From contig CAWAIS010000002.1 in NCBI GenBank assembly GCA_963782255.1, forward strand, positions 1,178,001 to 1,242,000: a stretch of 64,000 nucleotides of DNA. The letters run 5' to 3'. A model generated the notes under the pieces. The model was not told the origin of the DNA and ran no database searches. It was given only the letters and a program-made list of their open reading frames with translations. Below are positions 10,177-19,319 of this stretch, piece by piece (the stretch's first letter is position 1; every line of letters begins with the position of its first letter). Source of the DNA: Roseiarcus sp963782255 (GTDB lineage Bacteria; Pseudomonadota; Alphaproteobacteria; Rhizobiales; Beijerinckiaceae). The position numbers and the translations under genes were made by a program.

Positions 10177-11594
10177 GGCAGAATGCCCTTGAGCCGGAGC
10201 GCGGCGATGGTGTCGATCTCGGCCAGCGCAGCGCGGGTCTCCGCGTCCGTGTCGTTGGCGAGACGGCGCTCGAAGCCGGCGAGAATGTCGGCCTTGCTCT
10301 TGCCCTTGACCGCCATGATGAAGGGAAAGCCGAACCGCGCGCGATACGCCTCGTTGAGCGCCGAGAACTTGTGAAGTTCGTCCGGGCTCATCCGGTCGAG
10401 ACCGGCGCTCGCCTGCTCTTCGGTCGATTCCGCGGTCAGGGTTTTCGCGAGCGCAAGCTTCCCCGCAAGGTCGGGATGCGCCAGGATCAGCGCGCGCTTC
10501 TGATCGTCGGTTCCTTTGGCGGCGGCCGCGGCCATCGCTTGCGCGAGTCCCTCGGCCGTGTCGGCCTCAGACCCGAGGCCGGCGTCATATGCAGCCGCCG
10601 CGATCCATGGCGAGTGCTCATAGACGCCGCCGAAGCGCTCGACGAACAGCGTGCGGGTGAGACGCGAAGGCTTCCATCCGCCTGGCGGCGCGTGCTTGCG
10701 AATCCAGTGGCGCGCGATGTCGAGGCGGGTCGGCGTCCATGCGCGGTCATGGGCGAGGACGTAATCGATGAAGCGCGCGAGCGAGGCCGCGCGGCCAGGA
10801 CGGCCGACAAGCCGGCAATGTAGGCCGACCGACAGCATCTTCGGCGCGACCTCGCCCTCCGCGTAGAGCGTGTCGAACGAGTCCTTGAGATAGGCGTAAA
10901 ACTGATCGCCGGAATTGAACCCCTGAGGCGTCGCGAAGCGCATGTCGTTCGAATCGAGCGTGTAGGGCGTGATGAGCTGCGGACCGCGCGGGCCTTCCAG
11001 CCAATAGGGCAGGTCGTCGGCGTACGAATCGGCGCAGTAGAGGAAGCCGCCCTCCTCCATCCCGAGCCGGATCGTATTGATCGACGATCGGCCCTGGTAG
11101 AAGCCGAGCGGGCGCGCTCCGGCGACCTCCGTATGAATGCGCACCGCCTCGGCGATGTGCTTCGCCTCGACGTCGGCCGGCGTGTCGCGATAGTCGATCC
11201 ACTTGAGACCGTGCGTCGCGATCTCCCATCCCGCCTCGTTCATCGCCGCGACCGCCTCGCGGTTGCGCGCCATCGCGGTCGCGACCGCATAGACGGTGAC
11301 GGGCACCGAGCGCTCGGCGAACATGCGATGCAGGCGCCAGAAGCCCGCGCGCGAGCCGTATTCGTAGATCGACTCCATGTTCATGTGCCGCATGCCCGGC
11401 CAGGGCGCAGCGCCGACGATCTCCGACAGGAACGCTTCCGACGCCGCATCGCCATGCAGGATGTTGTTTTCGCCGCCCTCCTCGTGGTTGATGACGAACT
11501 GCACCGCGACGCGCGCGCCTCTCGGCCAGTCGGCGAATGGCGGGGTTCGCCCGTAGCCGATCATGTCGCGCGGATAGGCCCCGTCTGTCGTCAT
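10173..11594 (-). CDS. puuE: Bifunctional allantoinase (PuuE type) / OHCU decarboxylase
   Basis: A 473-residue fusion. Residues 1-~310 form a polysaccharide-deacetylase-fold allantoinase (PRDMIGYGRTPPFADWPRGA, VNHEEGGENNILHGD, EIATHGLKWIDYR). Residues ~318-473 form a 2-oxo-4-hydroxy-4-carboxy-5-ureidoimidazoline decarboxylase (UraD) domain (FGGVYEHSPWIAAAAYDAGL, SAGLDRMSPDELHKFSALN, RFGFPFIMAVKG). The two domains act two steps apart: UraD produces (S)-allantoin and PuuE opens the allantoin ring. The same fusion is known in other proteobacteria. With guaD it completes part of a guanine-to-allantoate route; xanthine dehydrogenase and urate-oxidising genes are not in the window. Confidence 0.93.
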   Translation of the reverse strand: MTTDGAYPRDMIGYGRTPPFADWPRGARVAVQFVINHEEGGENNILHGDAASEAFLSEIVGAAPWPGMRHMNMESIYEYGSRAGFWRLHRMFAERSVPVTVYAVATAMARNREAVAAMNEAGWEIATHGLKWIDYRDTPADVEAKHIAEAVRIHTEVAGARPLGFYQGRSSINTIRLGMEEGGFLYCADSYADDLPYWLEGPRGPQLITPYTLDSNDMRFATPQGFNSGDQFYAYLKDSFDTLYAEGEVAPKMLSVGLHCRLVGRPGRAASLARFIDYVLAHDRAWTPTRLDIARHWIRKHAPPGGWKPSRLTRTLFVERFGGVYEHSPWIAAAAYDAGLGSEADTAEGLAQAMAAAAAKGTDDQKRALILAHPDLAGKLALAKTLTAESTEEQASAGLDRMSPDELHKFSALNEAYRARFGFPFIMAVKGKSKADILAGFERRLANDTDAETRAALAEIDTIAALRLKGILP

Positions 11595-11732
11595 CCTGCT
11601 TCATCCCCTGCATGGCCCGCCTCGAGCGCGCCAGCCAAACGGTACGACAGGAACGCCGTTTGCTCCAGCCCGGCAAATGCTTCAAAGAGGAGCGCCCGAC
11701 CCCCCTCCGCCGCTTTCCAAGACCGCTCCCCC

Positions 11733-12527
11733 ATGACCGACATCGCCCTCCAATTCGAACCGCCGTTCGCCCGAATCGTCCTCAATCGGCCCGAGCGGCG
11801 CAATGCGATCTCGCGGGCGATGTGGCGCGCGCTGCCCGCGATCCGCACGGCGATCGAGGCGCGACAGGACATCCTCGTCGCGCTCATCGAAGGCGCGGGC
11901 GGGCATTTCAGCGTCGGCGCCGACATCTCCGAATTCGGCGACGTCTATCGTGACGCGGCGGCGACGCGCGATTATGGCGACGCCGTCCAGGACGGCCTCA
12001 AGGCGCTGATCGACCTCGATCGGCCGACGATAGCAGTCCTGCACGGCAACGTCGTCGGCGGCGGCCTTGGACTCGCCCTCGCGTGCGATCTGCGTTTCTG
12101 CGCCGCGGACGCCCATCTCGCCGTGACGCCTGCGAAGCTCGGCCTCATCTACGGTCACGCGGAGACCCGCCGGCTCGTGGAGCTGGTCGGCCCCTCGCGC
12201 GCGAAGGACCTGTTGTTCACCGGACGTCGCGTCGAGACCGAGGAGGCGCTCGCCATCGGGCTCATCGACCGCCGGGTCGAGACGGCCCTTCAGGACACCG
12301 TGCTCGGCTATGCGCGCGGGCTCGCGCTCTTAAGTCAGGCTTCGATTCGCGGCGGCAAGCGGGCGGTCGACGCGATCGCCGCGGGCATGCCCGTCGAGAC
12401 TCCGGCGTTCCGCGCGCTCGCCGAGCAGGCGGCGCTGGGTCCGGATTTCGCCGAAGGCCGCGCGGCGTTTGCGGAAAAGCGCACCCCGCGATTCGCCTTT
12501 CGCGGCGCGACCGCGCCGCTGCCTTGA
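11733..12527 (+). CDS. Enoyl-CoA hydratase/isomerase family protein
   Basis: A crotonase-fold protein of 264 residues. Oxyanion-hole segments are GAGGHFSVGADISEF near residue 55 and LHGNVVGGGLGLALACDLRF near residue 103. The positions of the two catalytic glutamates of classical hydratases are not obvious (GLIYGHAET replaces the usual G-x-x-P-E-x-G), so the exact reaction is uncertain: hydratase, isomerase or another crotonase chemistry. The ATG at 11733 begins MTDIALQFEPPFARIVLNRP; the frame upstream has no similarity. It is transcribed divergently from the purine operon. Confidence 0.85.
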   Translation: MTDIALQFEPPFARIVLNRPERRNAISRAMWRALPAIRTAIEARQDILVALIEGAGGHFSVGADISEFGDVYRDAAATRDYGDAVQDGLKALIDLDRPTIAVLHGNVVGGGLGLALACDLRFCAADAHLAVTPAKLGLIYGHAETRRLVELVGPSRAKDLLFTGRRVETEEALAIGLIDRRVETALQDTVLGYARGLALLSQASIRGGKRAVDAIAAGMPVETPAFRALAEQAALGPDFAEGRAAFAEKRTPRFAFRGATAPLP

Positions 12528-12560
12528 GGGCCGACGCGTGCGCCGAGCGAACGCCTGCTG

Positions 12561-13346
12561 ATGACCCTTCTCGTCCTGGCGCTCCTCGCGCTGGCTGGCT
12601 TCGCCTCGGGCTTCGTCGACGCCATCGCCGGCGGGGGCGGACTGTTGACGCTGCCGTCGCTGGCGCTCGCGGGACTCGATCCGGTCGCGGCGGTCGCGAC
12701 GAACAAGCTCGCGGGCTCCTTTGGCACAGGGTCGGCGACGCTCTCCTTCTGGCGCGCGGGCAAGATCGAGCCAGCAATGGCGCCCTCCGCGCTCGCGGCC
12801 GGGCTTGGCGCGGCGCTCGGCGCGCTCGCCTTGCCCTGGGCGCCCCGCGCGCTCCTGAGCCAGGCGCTGCCGGTCGTTCTCATCGCGGTCGCGCTCTATT
12901 TCGCCTTCGCGCCGAATCTGACCGAGGCGCAGCGACAGGCGCGCATTTCGCCCGCGCGCTACGCCGCAACGCTTGCGCCGGCGATCGGGTTTTACGACGG
13001 CGTGTTCGGGCCCGGCGCCGGGTCCTTCTACATGATCGGCTACGTCGTCCTCGCCGGCTACGGCCTCACCCGCGCGATGGCGGGCGCGCGATTCGCGAAT
13101 TTCGGCAGCAATTTCGGATCGCTTGTCGTCTATGCGCTGTCCGGACACATCATCGTTCCGGCCGGATTGGCGATGGGCGCCGGCGCCTTTCTGGGCGCCC
13201 GGCTCGGCGCCAATGCCGCGCTCAGAGCCGGCGCGCGTCTCGTGCGGCCGCTGATCGTCGTGGTCAGTTGTGCGATGGCGGTCCGGCTCATGGCCGCGCC
13301 CGGAGGATTGATCGACTGGGCCTCGAAATTCTCGTTCGGCGGTTGA
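12561..13346 (+). CDS. TSUP-family (TauE/SafE) sulfite/organosulfonate exporter-like membrane protein
   Basis: A 261-residue integral membrane protein with about eight hydrophobic segments. The family motif near residues 20-35 reads FVDAIAGGGGLLTLPSL, and the half-repeat near residue 145 reads FYDGVFGPGAGSFYMIGYV. Members export sulfite, sulfonates or sulfur-containing anions across the inner membrane; the substrate cannot be told here. It starts 33 nt after the enoyl-CoA hydratase gene and its stop codon overlaps the -35 box of the following rpsT promoter. Confidence 0.88.
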   Translation: MTLLVLALLALAGFASGFVDAIAGGGGLLTLPSLALAGLDPVAAVATNKLAGSFGTGSATLSFWRAGKIEPAMAPSALAAGLGAALGALALPWAPRALLSQALPVVLIAVALYFAFAPNLTEAQRQARISPARYAATLAPAIGFYDGVFGPGAGSFYMIGYVVLAGYGLTRAMAGARFANFGSNFGSLVVYALSGHIIVPAGLAMGAGAFLGARLGANAALRAGARLVRPLIVVVSCAMAVRLMAAPGGLIDWASKFSFGG

Positions 13347-13372
13347 CGCGATCGGGAAGGAAAGCCTATAAG
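13343..13372 (+). promoter_or_regulatory. Promoter of rpsT
   Basis: TTGACG (13343-13348) and TATAAG (13367-13372) are spaced by 18 nt and lie about 95 nt before the rpsT ATG. Both boxes are close to the housekeeping sigma consensus. The -35 overlaps the stop codon of the TSUP gene. Confidence 0.6.
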
Positions 13373-13466
13373 CCCGCCCTCGCGGCTGGGCGAACACCCG
13401 GCCCCATTCGTTTTGGGCGGCGCGTCGCATGCGCGGGGTAGCCGCCGCTTAAGGAAATCGAGTTCC

Positions 13467-13733
13467 ATGGCCAATACGAAGTCGGCCCAGAAAGCTGCTC
13501 GCCAGACCATCCGCCGCACCGCGGTCAACAAGTCGCGCCGCACCGAAATGCGCACCTTCGTTCGCAGGGTCGAGGAGGCGATCGCCTCCAAGGACCCGAA
13601 GGCCGCCGCCGAGGCGTTGAGCGAGGCCGAGCCGCGTCTCGCGCGCGCCGCGCAGAAGGGCATCGTTCACAAGAACGCCGCGTCGCGGAAGATTTCGCGT
13701 CTGGCCAAGCGCGTCAAAGCCCTCGCCAGCTGA
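13467..13733 (+). CDS. rpsT: 30S ribosomal protein S20
   Basis: An 88-residue, Lys/Arg/Ala-rich protein that binds 16S rRNA in the small ribosomal subunit. It begins MANTKSAQKAARQTIRRTAV and ends NAASRKISRLAKRVKALAS, both diagnostic of bacterial S20, and has the usual length. AAGGAA lies upstream of the ATG at 13467. It has its own promoter, as S20 genes usually do. Confidence 0.98.
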   Translation: MANTKSAQKAARQTIRRTAVNKSRRTEMRTFVRRVEEAIASKDPKAAAEALSEAEPRLARAAQKGIVHKNAASRKISRLAKRVKALAS

Positions 13734-13777
13734 TTTGGCGACGTCGGGCGCCCGCCGCGGGCGGCCGCTTCTGGGCC

Positions 13778-14050
13778 ATGGTTATAGCGACCGAATCCCC
13801 TCCCGATCGGCTCAGCGTCGACCCGGCGAGCCCCTTCTACGACGAAGCTGCGCTCGCGCGCGGGGTCGGCGTTCGCTTCAGGGGCGTCGAGCGGAGCGAC
13901 GTCGAGGAATATTGCGTCAGTGAGAACTGGATCCGCGCGCCCGCCGGCAAGACGCGCGACCGCAAGGGCAATCCGCTGCTGATCAAATTGACCGGGACGG
14001 TCGAGCCTTATTTTCTGACGCCGGCCGGGTCCAACGAAGCCCCTTTGTAG
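13778..14050 (+). CDS. DUF3297 family protein
   Basis: A 90-residue protein matching the DUF3297 pattern: PPDRLSVDPASPFYDEAALA, then GVGVRFRGVERSDVEEYCVS and GNPLLIKLTGTVEPYF. Function is not established for the family. It is soluble, without signal peptide or membrane segment. It follows rpsT by 44 nt on the same strand and could be read from the rpsT promoter. Confidence 0.8.
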   Translation: MVIATESPPDRLSVDPASPFYDEAALARGVGVRFRGVERSDVEEYCVSENWIRAPAGKTRDRKGNPLLIKLTGTVEPYFLTPAGSNEAPL

Positions 14051-14307
14051 ACGGCCTAGCCGATCGCGCCGGCAGCGCCCAACGAGCGCGGCTGGCGACA
14101 GGCTCCTGACAGAAATTGGCAGTTGCCCACGGCTCTCGCTTTCCCATGCGCGTCATTTTGGTCAGGGGGCGGCGAGGTCGCGCCCGAAGAGGCGGCTGAG
14201 CACAGCGTCACATTTTCTCGACCAGGGCGCGCGGTCCGGAACGATTCCGCGAGCGGCGGGGTTTGTCGCTTCGTATCGGCAGGACCAGCAAAACCGACGG
14301 AGCCGCA

Positions 14308-14913
14308 ATGTGCCCTGACTACAGCCGGAGAACGTTCCTCGGCGGGAGCGCGTCCGGGGCGCTCCTGCTTGCAACCGGCGGTCGCGCCGTGTCCCAATCC
14401 ATGGCGCAGGCCGCCGGCGCCCGCGAACCCGACAACCCGTCCGACCTGACGAGGCTCCTCGTCAACGGTCAGGCCTACGCCGTCGCCGTCGATCCGCGCG
14501 TCACCCTGCTCGACGCGCTGCGCGACCGCATCGGATTGACCGGCGCCAAGAAGGGCTGCGATCACGGCCAGTGCGGCGCCTGCACGGTGCTCATCGATGG
14601 CAAGCGCGTGCTGTCGTGCCTGACGCTCGCCGTGATGGCGAGCGGACGGCCGGTGACGACGATCGAGGGACTCGCGGCCCGCGACGGGGCGCTGCATCCG
14701 ATGCAGCAGGCCTTCATCGACTGCGACGCGTTCCAGTGCGGCTACTGCACGCCTGGCCAGATCGTGTCGGCGGTCGGCTGCGTCGAGGAGGGCCACGCCG
14801 ACAGCGACCCCGATATTCGCGAATATATGAGCGGCAACCTCTGTCGCTGCGCCGCCTATCCCAACATCGTCGCCGCGATCAAGCAGGCCAAGTCAGAGAT
14901 GAGGAGGGCCTGA
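14308..14913 (+). CDS. paoA: PaoA-like 2Fe-2S subunit of periplasmic aldehyde dehydrogenase, Tat signal
   Basis: Iron-sulfur subunit of a xanthine-oxidase-family aldehyde dehydrogenase. The N-terminus has a twin-arginine signal (SRRTFLGGSASGALLLATGG), pointing to export of the folded complex to the periplasm. The first 2Fe-2S cluster motif is KKGCDHGQCGACTVLIDGK, the second FQCGYCTPGQIVSAVGCVEE with MSGNLCRC. Length 201 residues from the ATG at 14308; an ATG at 14263 is in frame but would place residues before the Tat region that are not conserved. The stop overlaps the start of the next gene (TGATG). Confidence 0.92.
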   Translation: MCPDYSRRTFLGGSASGALLLATGGRAVSQSMAQAAGAREPDNPSDLTRLLVNGQAYAVAVDPRVTLLDALRDRIGLTGAKKGCDHGQCGACTVLIDGKRVLSCLTLAVMASGRPVTTIEGLAARDGALHPMQQAFIDCDAFQCGYCTPGQIVSAVGCVEEGHADSDPDIREYMSGNLCRCAAYPNIVAAIKQAKSEMRRA

Positions 14914-15935
14914 TGCGGCCGTTCGTCTACGTACGCGCGGACAACGAAAGTTCGCTCGCCGACATCTTCGCGGGGGCGGGCCGGCCCGAGGGTCCGCCGA
15001 CGTCCGCGGACGCGCAGTTCATCGCCGGCGGAACAACCATTCTCGACCTCATGAAGCTCGAGGTCATGCGGCCCCGGGCGCTCATCGACATCAATGGCGT
15101 CGAAGGTTACGACGGCGTGGATGCGACGTCGGACGGGCTTCGGCTCGGGGCGCTCGCCCGCATGGCGGACGTCGCGCGTCACCCGCTCGTCGTGCGCCAA
15201 TATCCGGTATTGGCGCAGAGCCTCGTGCTCGCGGCCAGCGCGCAGTTGCGCAACATGGCGACGCTTGGCGGAAACGTGCTTCAGCGCACCCGCTGCACGT
15301 ACTTCCGCGACGTCTCGTGGGCGGCCTGCAACAAGCGCAATCCCGGATCAGGCTGCGCGGCGATGGAAGGGTTCAATCGGGCGCATGCGGTCTTGGGCGT
15401 CAGCGCGCAATGCATTGCGAGCTATCCCGGCGATTTCGCGCAGGCGCTGATCGCGCTCGACGCGGCCGTCGAGACGCGGCGGTCGGACGGGCCGCGCGTC
15501 ATCGCCTTCGCCGACCTGCATCGCCCTCCGGGCGACCGTCCCGACATCGAAACGACGCTCGCGCCTGACGAGATGATTGTGGCGTTCCATGTCCCCGCCG
15601 GGACATGGACCCGCCGCTCGCGCTTTCTCAAGATCCGCGATCGTGAATCTTATGAGTTCGCGCTCGCCTCCGCCGCCGTCGCGCTCGATATGGACCCCGG
15701 CGGCCCGGTCAGGCAGGCGCGTATCGCGCTCGGCGGCGTCGCCGCCGTTCCCTGGCGCGCGCGAGAGGCGGAGGCGCTCATCGCCGGCCAGCCGATCACT
15801 ATGGAGACGGCGCAACGCGCCGCGGAAGCCGCGTTCGCTTCCGCTCAGCCGCACGAGCACAACGCCTTCAAGATCCCGCTCGGCCGCGAGACGCTGGCGC
15901 GCGCGCTGATCGAGACTGCGACGATGGAGATTTGA
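14913..15935 (+). CDS. paoB: PaoB-like FAD subunit of periplasmic aldehyde dehydrogenase
   Basis: FAD-binding subunit of 340 residues passing electrons from the iron-sulfur clusters. FAD contacts are seen as FIAGGTTILDLMKLEVMRP and NMATLGGNVLQRTRC. The segment RCTYFRDVSWAACNKRNPGS followed by GC carries the cysteines that in E. coli PaoB bind an additional 4Fe-4S cluster, which separates this type from ordinary xanthine dehydrogenase flavin subunits. It overlaps paoA by one base and is followed 3 nt later by the molybdenum subunit gene. Confidence 0.92.
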   Translation: MRPFVYVRADNESSLADIFAGAGRPEGPPTSADAQFIAGGTTILDLMKLEVMRPRALIDINGVEGYDGVDATSDGLRLGALARMADVARHPLVVRQYPVLAQSLVLAASAQLRNMATLGGNVLQRTRCTYFRDVSWAACNKRNPGSGCAAMEGFNRAHAVLGVSAQCIASYPGDFAQALIALDAAVETRRSDGPRVIAFADLHRPPGDRPDIETTLAPDEMIVAFHVPAGTWTRRSRFLKIRDRESYEFALASAAVALDMDPGGPVRQARIALGGVAAVPWRAREAEALIAGQPITMETAQRAAEAAFASAQPHEHNAFKIPLGRETLARALIETATMEI

Positions 15936-15938
15936 AGA

Positions 15939-18236
15939 ATGGCGAGTTCCGACGCGGCGCTGAGGCCGCTTCCTCCGGCGCCGGATTCTCCCGATGCGAT
16001 CCCGCGCGCCGACGCGCGCGTCAAGGTCACTGGCTCGGCGCGCTATCCGTCCGATGTTCCGGTCGCCAACCCGGCCTTCGCCTGCCTCACGACGAGCGCG
16101 ATCGCGCTGGGTTCGATCCGCGCAATCAACCTCGACGAAGCGCGGGCGGTACCAGGCGTCCTCGAGATCCTGACCTATCAGAACGCCGATGTCGTGAAGC
16201 CGATCAAGACCTCCTCCGAAGGCGGGCAGGCCGGCAGTTCGATCGTTCCCTTGAGCTCGCCCAAGATTTGGCACGACGGCCAGATCATCGCCGTGGTCGT
16301 GGCGGAGACCTTCGAGGCGGCTCAGGAGGCGGCGGGGAAGGTCGGCGTCGAGTACGAGGTCGAGGAGCCCAGCGCGACATTCGGATCGCAAGGCGCGACG
16401 ATCAAGCCCGTCGCCGACGTCGACAAGACGCACAAAGACCCGATTCTCGGCGACGCCGAAGCCGCTTTCGCCGCGGCGCCCGTCACAATCGAGGCCGAAT
16501 ATGCGACGCCGACGCAGCATCACAATCCGATGGAGCTCTTCACGACGACCTGCGTCTGGACTGACGACCAACTCACGGTGCTCGAGCCGAGCCAGTTCGT
16601 CTATGGTCTCAAGTATGGGCTCGCCGACCAGCTCGGGATCGATCCCGACGGCGTGCATGTGGAAAGCCCGTTCGTCGGCGGCGCCTTCGGCTCCAAGGGA
16701 TCAATGACCCAGCGCACCGCGCTGACGGCGATCGCCGCGCGACGGGTCGGCCGGCCGGTGAAGCTGGTCGCGACTCGCAAGCAGGGTTTCACGATCGCGA
16801 CCTACCGCGCGGAGACGCGCCACCACGTGCGGCTCGGCGCCGATCCTCGCGGCAAGATCCTGGCCTATCTGCACGAGGGGTGGGAGCTGACCTCCCGGCC
16901 GGACAATTACAACGTGTCGGGCACGACGAGCACCGCCGTGATGTACGACTACGGTTCGGTCGCAACCCGCGTGAATGTCGTCAATGCCGACCGCAACACG
17001 CCGGGCTACATGCGCTCGCCCCCGGAAGTGCCCTATATGTACGCGCTCGAGAGCGCGATGGACGAGCTCGCCGTCGCCCTCAACATGGATCCGGTCGAAC
17101 TCAGGCGCGTCAACGACACGATGAAGGACCCGGTGACCGGCCGGCCCTATTCGAGCCGCTCTCTCGTTCACTGTCTCGAAGCCGGCGCCGAAGCCTTCGG
17201 CTGGCGCAACCGCTCCGCAGCGCCCGGGTCGATGCGCGACGGCGACTGGCTCGTCGGCTGGGGCTGCGCGACCGCCTGCTATCCGACGAACATCGGGCCG
17301 GCCGCCGTGCGCATCCGGCTGACCTCGGACGGCGCCGTCCGCGTCTCGACCGCGGCGCACGAGATCGGCAACGGCGCCTACACGGTCATCGGACAGGCGA
17401 CGGCGGAACGGCTCGGCGTCAGCCCCGACAAGGTGACGGTGTTCTTGGGCGACAGCGCGCTGCCGGCGGCCCCCGTCGCCGGCGGATCGAACACGACGGC
17501 GAGCACGACCTCCGCGGTCGTCAAGGCTTGTGACGCGATACGCGCGAAGCTCTTTAAGGCCGCCGCAAGCGACGGCGAAAGCCCGCTCGCCGGGACATCG
17601 ATGTCGGACTTCACGTTGACCGGCGGCCATATCACGGCAGGCAACGCGGCTATGCCGCTCGCAGACGCTTTCAGGCAGCTCGGTCAGAGCGTGATCGAGG
17701 AATATGCGGAATCGATCCCGCGCGGCTTGCCGCCCGACTCGATGGAGAGGGTCTATCACGGCCACACGAAGCTGATCGGCGGTCCGAGAGGCGAAAAGAT
17801 CGCCTTCGCCTTCGGCGGCCAGTTCGTCGAAGTGCGGGTGCATGCGCTGACGCGCGAGATCAGGATTCCGCGCGCCGTCGGCGCTTTCGCAGCGGGGCGC
17901 ATCATGAACCCCCGCACCGCCCGCAGCCAGCTCATGGGCGGCATGATCTGGGGATTGAGCGCGGCCCTGTTCGAGGCGACCGAGCTCGACAAGCGCACCG
18001 CGCGCTACGTCAACACCAACCTGGCGGACTACCTCATTCCGGTGAATGCGGACATCCAGACGATCGACGTCATCCTCGTGCCCGAGACGGACACGTGGAT
18101 CAATCCGCTCGGCGTCAAGGGCCTCGGCGAACTCGGCAACGTCGGGCTCAACGCCGCGGTCGCCAACGCCGTCTATCACGCAACCGGAAGGCGGATCCGG
18201 GACCTGCCGATCCGGCTGGAAAAGCTCCTGATTTGA
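15939..18236 (+). CDS. paoC: PaoC-like molybdenum cofactor subunit of periplasmic aldehyde dehydrogenase
   Basis: A 765-residue catalytic subunit that binds the molybdenum cofactor and oxidises aldehydes to acids. Molybdopterin-binding stretches include FVGGAFGSKGSMTQRTALTA and APVAGGSNTTASTTSAVVKA. The catalytic glutamate is in VKGLGELGNVGLNAAVANAV near the C-terminus. No signal peptide is present, consistent with export by piggy-back on the Tat signal of the small subunit. No dedicated chaperone (paoD/xdhC type) follows, so that function must come from elsewhere. Confidence 0.92.
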   Translation: MASSDAALRPLPPAPDSPDAIPRADARVKVTGSARYPSDVPVANPAFACLTTSAIALGSIRAINLDEARAVPGVLEILTYQNADVVKPIKTSSEGGQAGSSIVPLSSPKIWHDGQIIAVVVAETFEAAQEAAGKVGVEYEVEEPSATFGSQGATIKPVADVDKTHKDPILGDAEAAFAAAPVTIEAEYATPTQHHNPMELFTTTCVWTDDQLTVLEPSQFVYGLKYGLADQLGIDPDGVHVESPFVGGAFGSKGSMTQRTALTAIAARRVGRPVKLVATRKQGFTIATYRAETRHHVRLGADPRGKILAYLHEGWELTSRPDNYNVSGTTSTAVMYDYGSVATRVNVVNADRNTPGYMRSPPEVPYMYALESAMDELAVALNMDPVELRRVNDTMKDPVTGRPYSSRSLVHCLEAGAEAFGWRNRSAAPGSMRDGDWLVGWGCATACYPTNIGPAAVRIRLTSDGAVRVSTAAHEIGNGAYTVIGQATAERLGVSPDKVTVFLGDSALPAAPVAGGSNTTASTTSAVVKACDAIRAKLFKAAASDGESPLAGTSMSDFTLTGGHITAGNAAMPLADAFRQLGQSVIEEYAESIPRGLPPDSMERVYHGHTKLIGGPRGEKIAFAFGGQFVEVRVHALTREIRIPRAVGAFAAGRIMNPRTARSQLMGGMIWGLSAALFEATELDKRTARYVNTNLADYLIPVNADIQTIDVILVPETDTWINPLGVKGLGELGNVGLNAAVANAVYHATGRRIRDLPIRLEKLLI

Positions 18237-18394
18237 GCGCCATGCGGAAGCGCGCGCCCGACAGAAACCCGAACGAGGCGCCAGAGCGCGATCGGCGATT
18301 CGCGCTGCTTGTCGCCATGATGATCCCGGGCGAGCGCCGCCGCCGCCTTCGGGGCGCTCCTTTCGATCGCCAGAACGTTGCACCGGAGGTTGCC

Positions 18395-18544
18395 ATGAGC
18401 GACGAGAGGCCGGTCGTCACGGAAAGCAACAAGGACCGCATCCGGCAGGGCGTGACCGGTCACAATGTGCGTTATGTGCTGATCGTCGGCATCGCGCTCG
18501 TGGTGATCGCCTTCGTTGCGATCGCCGCCTTGATGAGGCCGTAG
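18395..18544 (+). CDS. Small single-pass membrane protein (49 aa)
   Basis: A 49-residue protein: a charged N-terminus containing NKDRIRQGVTGHNVRYVL and one membrane helix (LIVGIALVVIAFVAIAALM). GGAGG lies 5 nt before the ATG at 18395, which decides the start; a longer frame from 18243 is open but lacks that support. I do not recognise a named family, but the pattern of a short GVTGHN motif plus one helix recurs in Rhizobiales as I remember it. Function is unknown. Confidence 0.65.
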   Translation: MSDERPVVTESNKDRIRQGVTGHNVRYVLIVGIALVVIAFVAIAALMRP

Positions 18545-18643
18545 GGCTTTAAGGCGTCGATAAACTGCGAAACCTCTCCATCCCGCCCGCGGCGGCGTGC
18601 TATGCGTCTTTCTTGCGATCCCGGCGGTCAAGCGAGGGGGAAG

Positions 18644-19258
18644 ATGAGGCTCTATTATTCGCCAGGCAGCTGCGCGCTCGGCATCCATGTGCTCATGGAA
18701 GAGATCGGCGCGCCGTTCGAACTCAAGCGCGTCAATTTCGCTGAAGGCGAGCAGTACAGCGACGCCTATCGTGCGATCAGCCCGAAGTCGAAAGTGCCGG
18801 CGCTTCAGCGCGACGACGGCTCTGTGCTGACGGAATATCAGGCGATCTCGATCTATCTCGCGCTGACGCATCCGGAAAGTCTCCTGATCCCGTCGAACGT
18901 CGAGCGCCATGCGCGAATGATGGAGGCGCTGGAATATGTCGTCGGCACCATTCATACGAGCGGCTTCCGGCGCGTGTTCCGGCCGAACAACTTTGCGCCG
19001 CACGAGGCCGACCACGAGGCGGTCAAGGCCGAGGGCATGAGAATTGCGAACGAGGGCTTCGCGCTCATCGACAAAAGCCTCGCCGGCCGGGACTGGATCG
19101 CCGGCGACTTTACGATCGCCGACCCGGCGCTCTTCTATGTCTCCTGGTGGGCTGCGGCGCGGCTCAAGACCGGCCTGCCGCCCAACGTCCAGAGGCACTA
19201 CGAACGCATGACGGGCCGCCAGTCCGTAGAGAAGGCGCTCAAGGACGAGGGGTTCTGA
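18644..19258 (+). CDS. Glutathione S-transferase family protein
   Basis: A 204-residue GST fold. The thioredoxin-like N-terminal domain starts MRLYYSPGSCALGIHVLMEE, where the Ser/Cys of SPGSC is the usual beta-class glutathione-contact site, and continues with SPKSKVPALQRDDGSVLTEY (cis-Pro loop). The helical C-terminal domain contains DWIAGDFTIADPALFYVSWW. Bacterial GSTs of this type conjugate or reduce electrophiles in the cytoplasm. GAGGGGGAAG precedes the ATG. It converges with the phospholipase-D-fold gene. Confidence 0.88.
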   Translation: MRLYYSPGSCALGIHVLMEEIGAPFELKRVNFAEGEQYSDAYRAISPKSKVPALQRDDGSVLTEYQAISIYLALTHPESLLIPSNVERHARMMEALEYVVGTIHTSGFRRVFRPNNFAPHEADHEAVKAEGMRIANEGFALIDKSLAGRDWIAGDFTIADPALFYVSWWAAARLKTGLPPNVQRHYERMTGRQSVEKALKDEGF

Positions 19259-19319
19259 GCGCCGGACCCGCGCGAAGCGGGCCGGGAGTCACCGGGTGGG
19301 CGCCTCCCGTCCGCTCGGT

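Noticed and set aside
13749..13765. Terminator after rpsT
   Set aside because: The GC-rich inverted repeat there has a very short loop and no T-run; too weak to call.
14056..14796. 246-codon minus-strand frame
   Set aside because: It is antisense to the conserved 2Fe-2S subunit gene and has no recognisable features.
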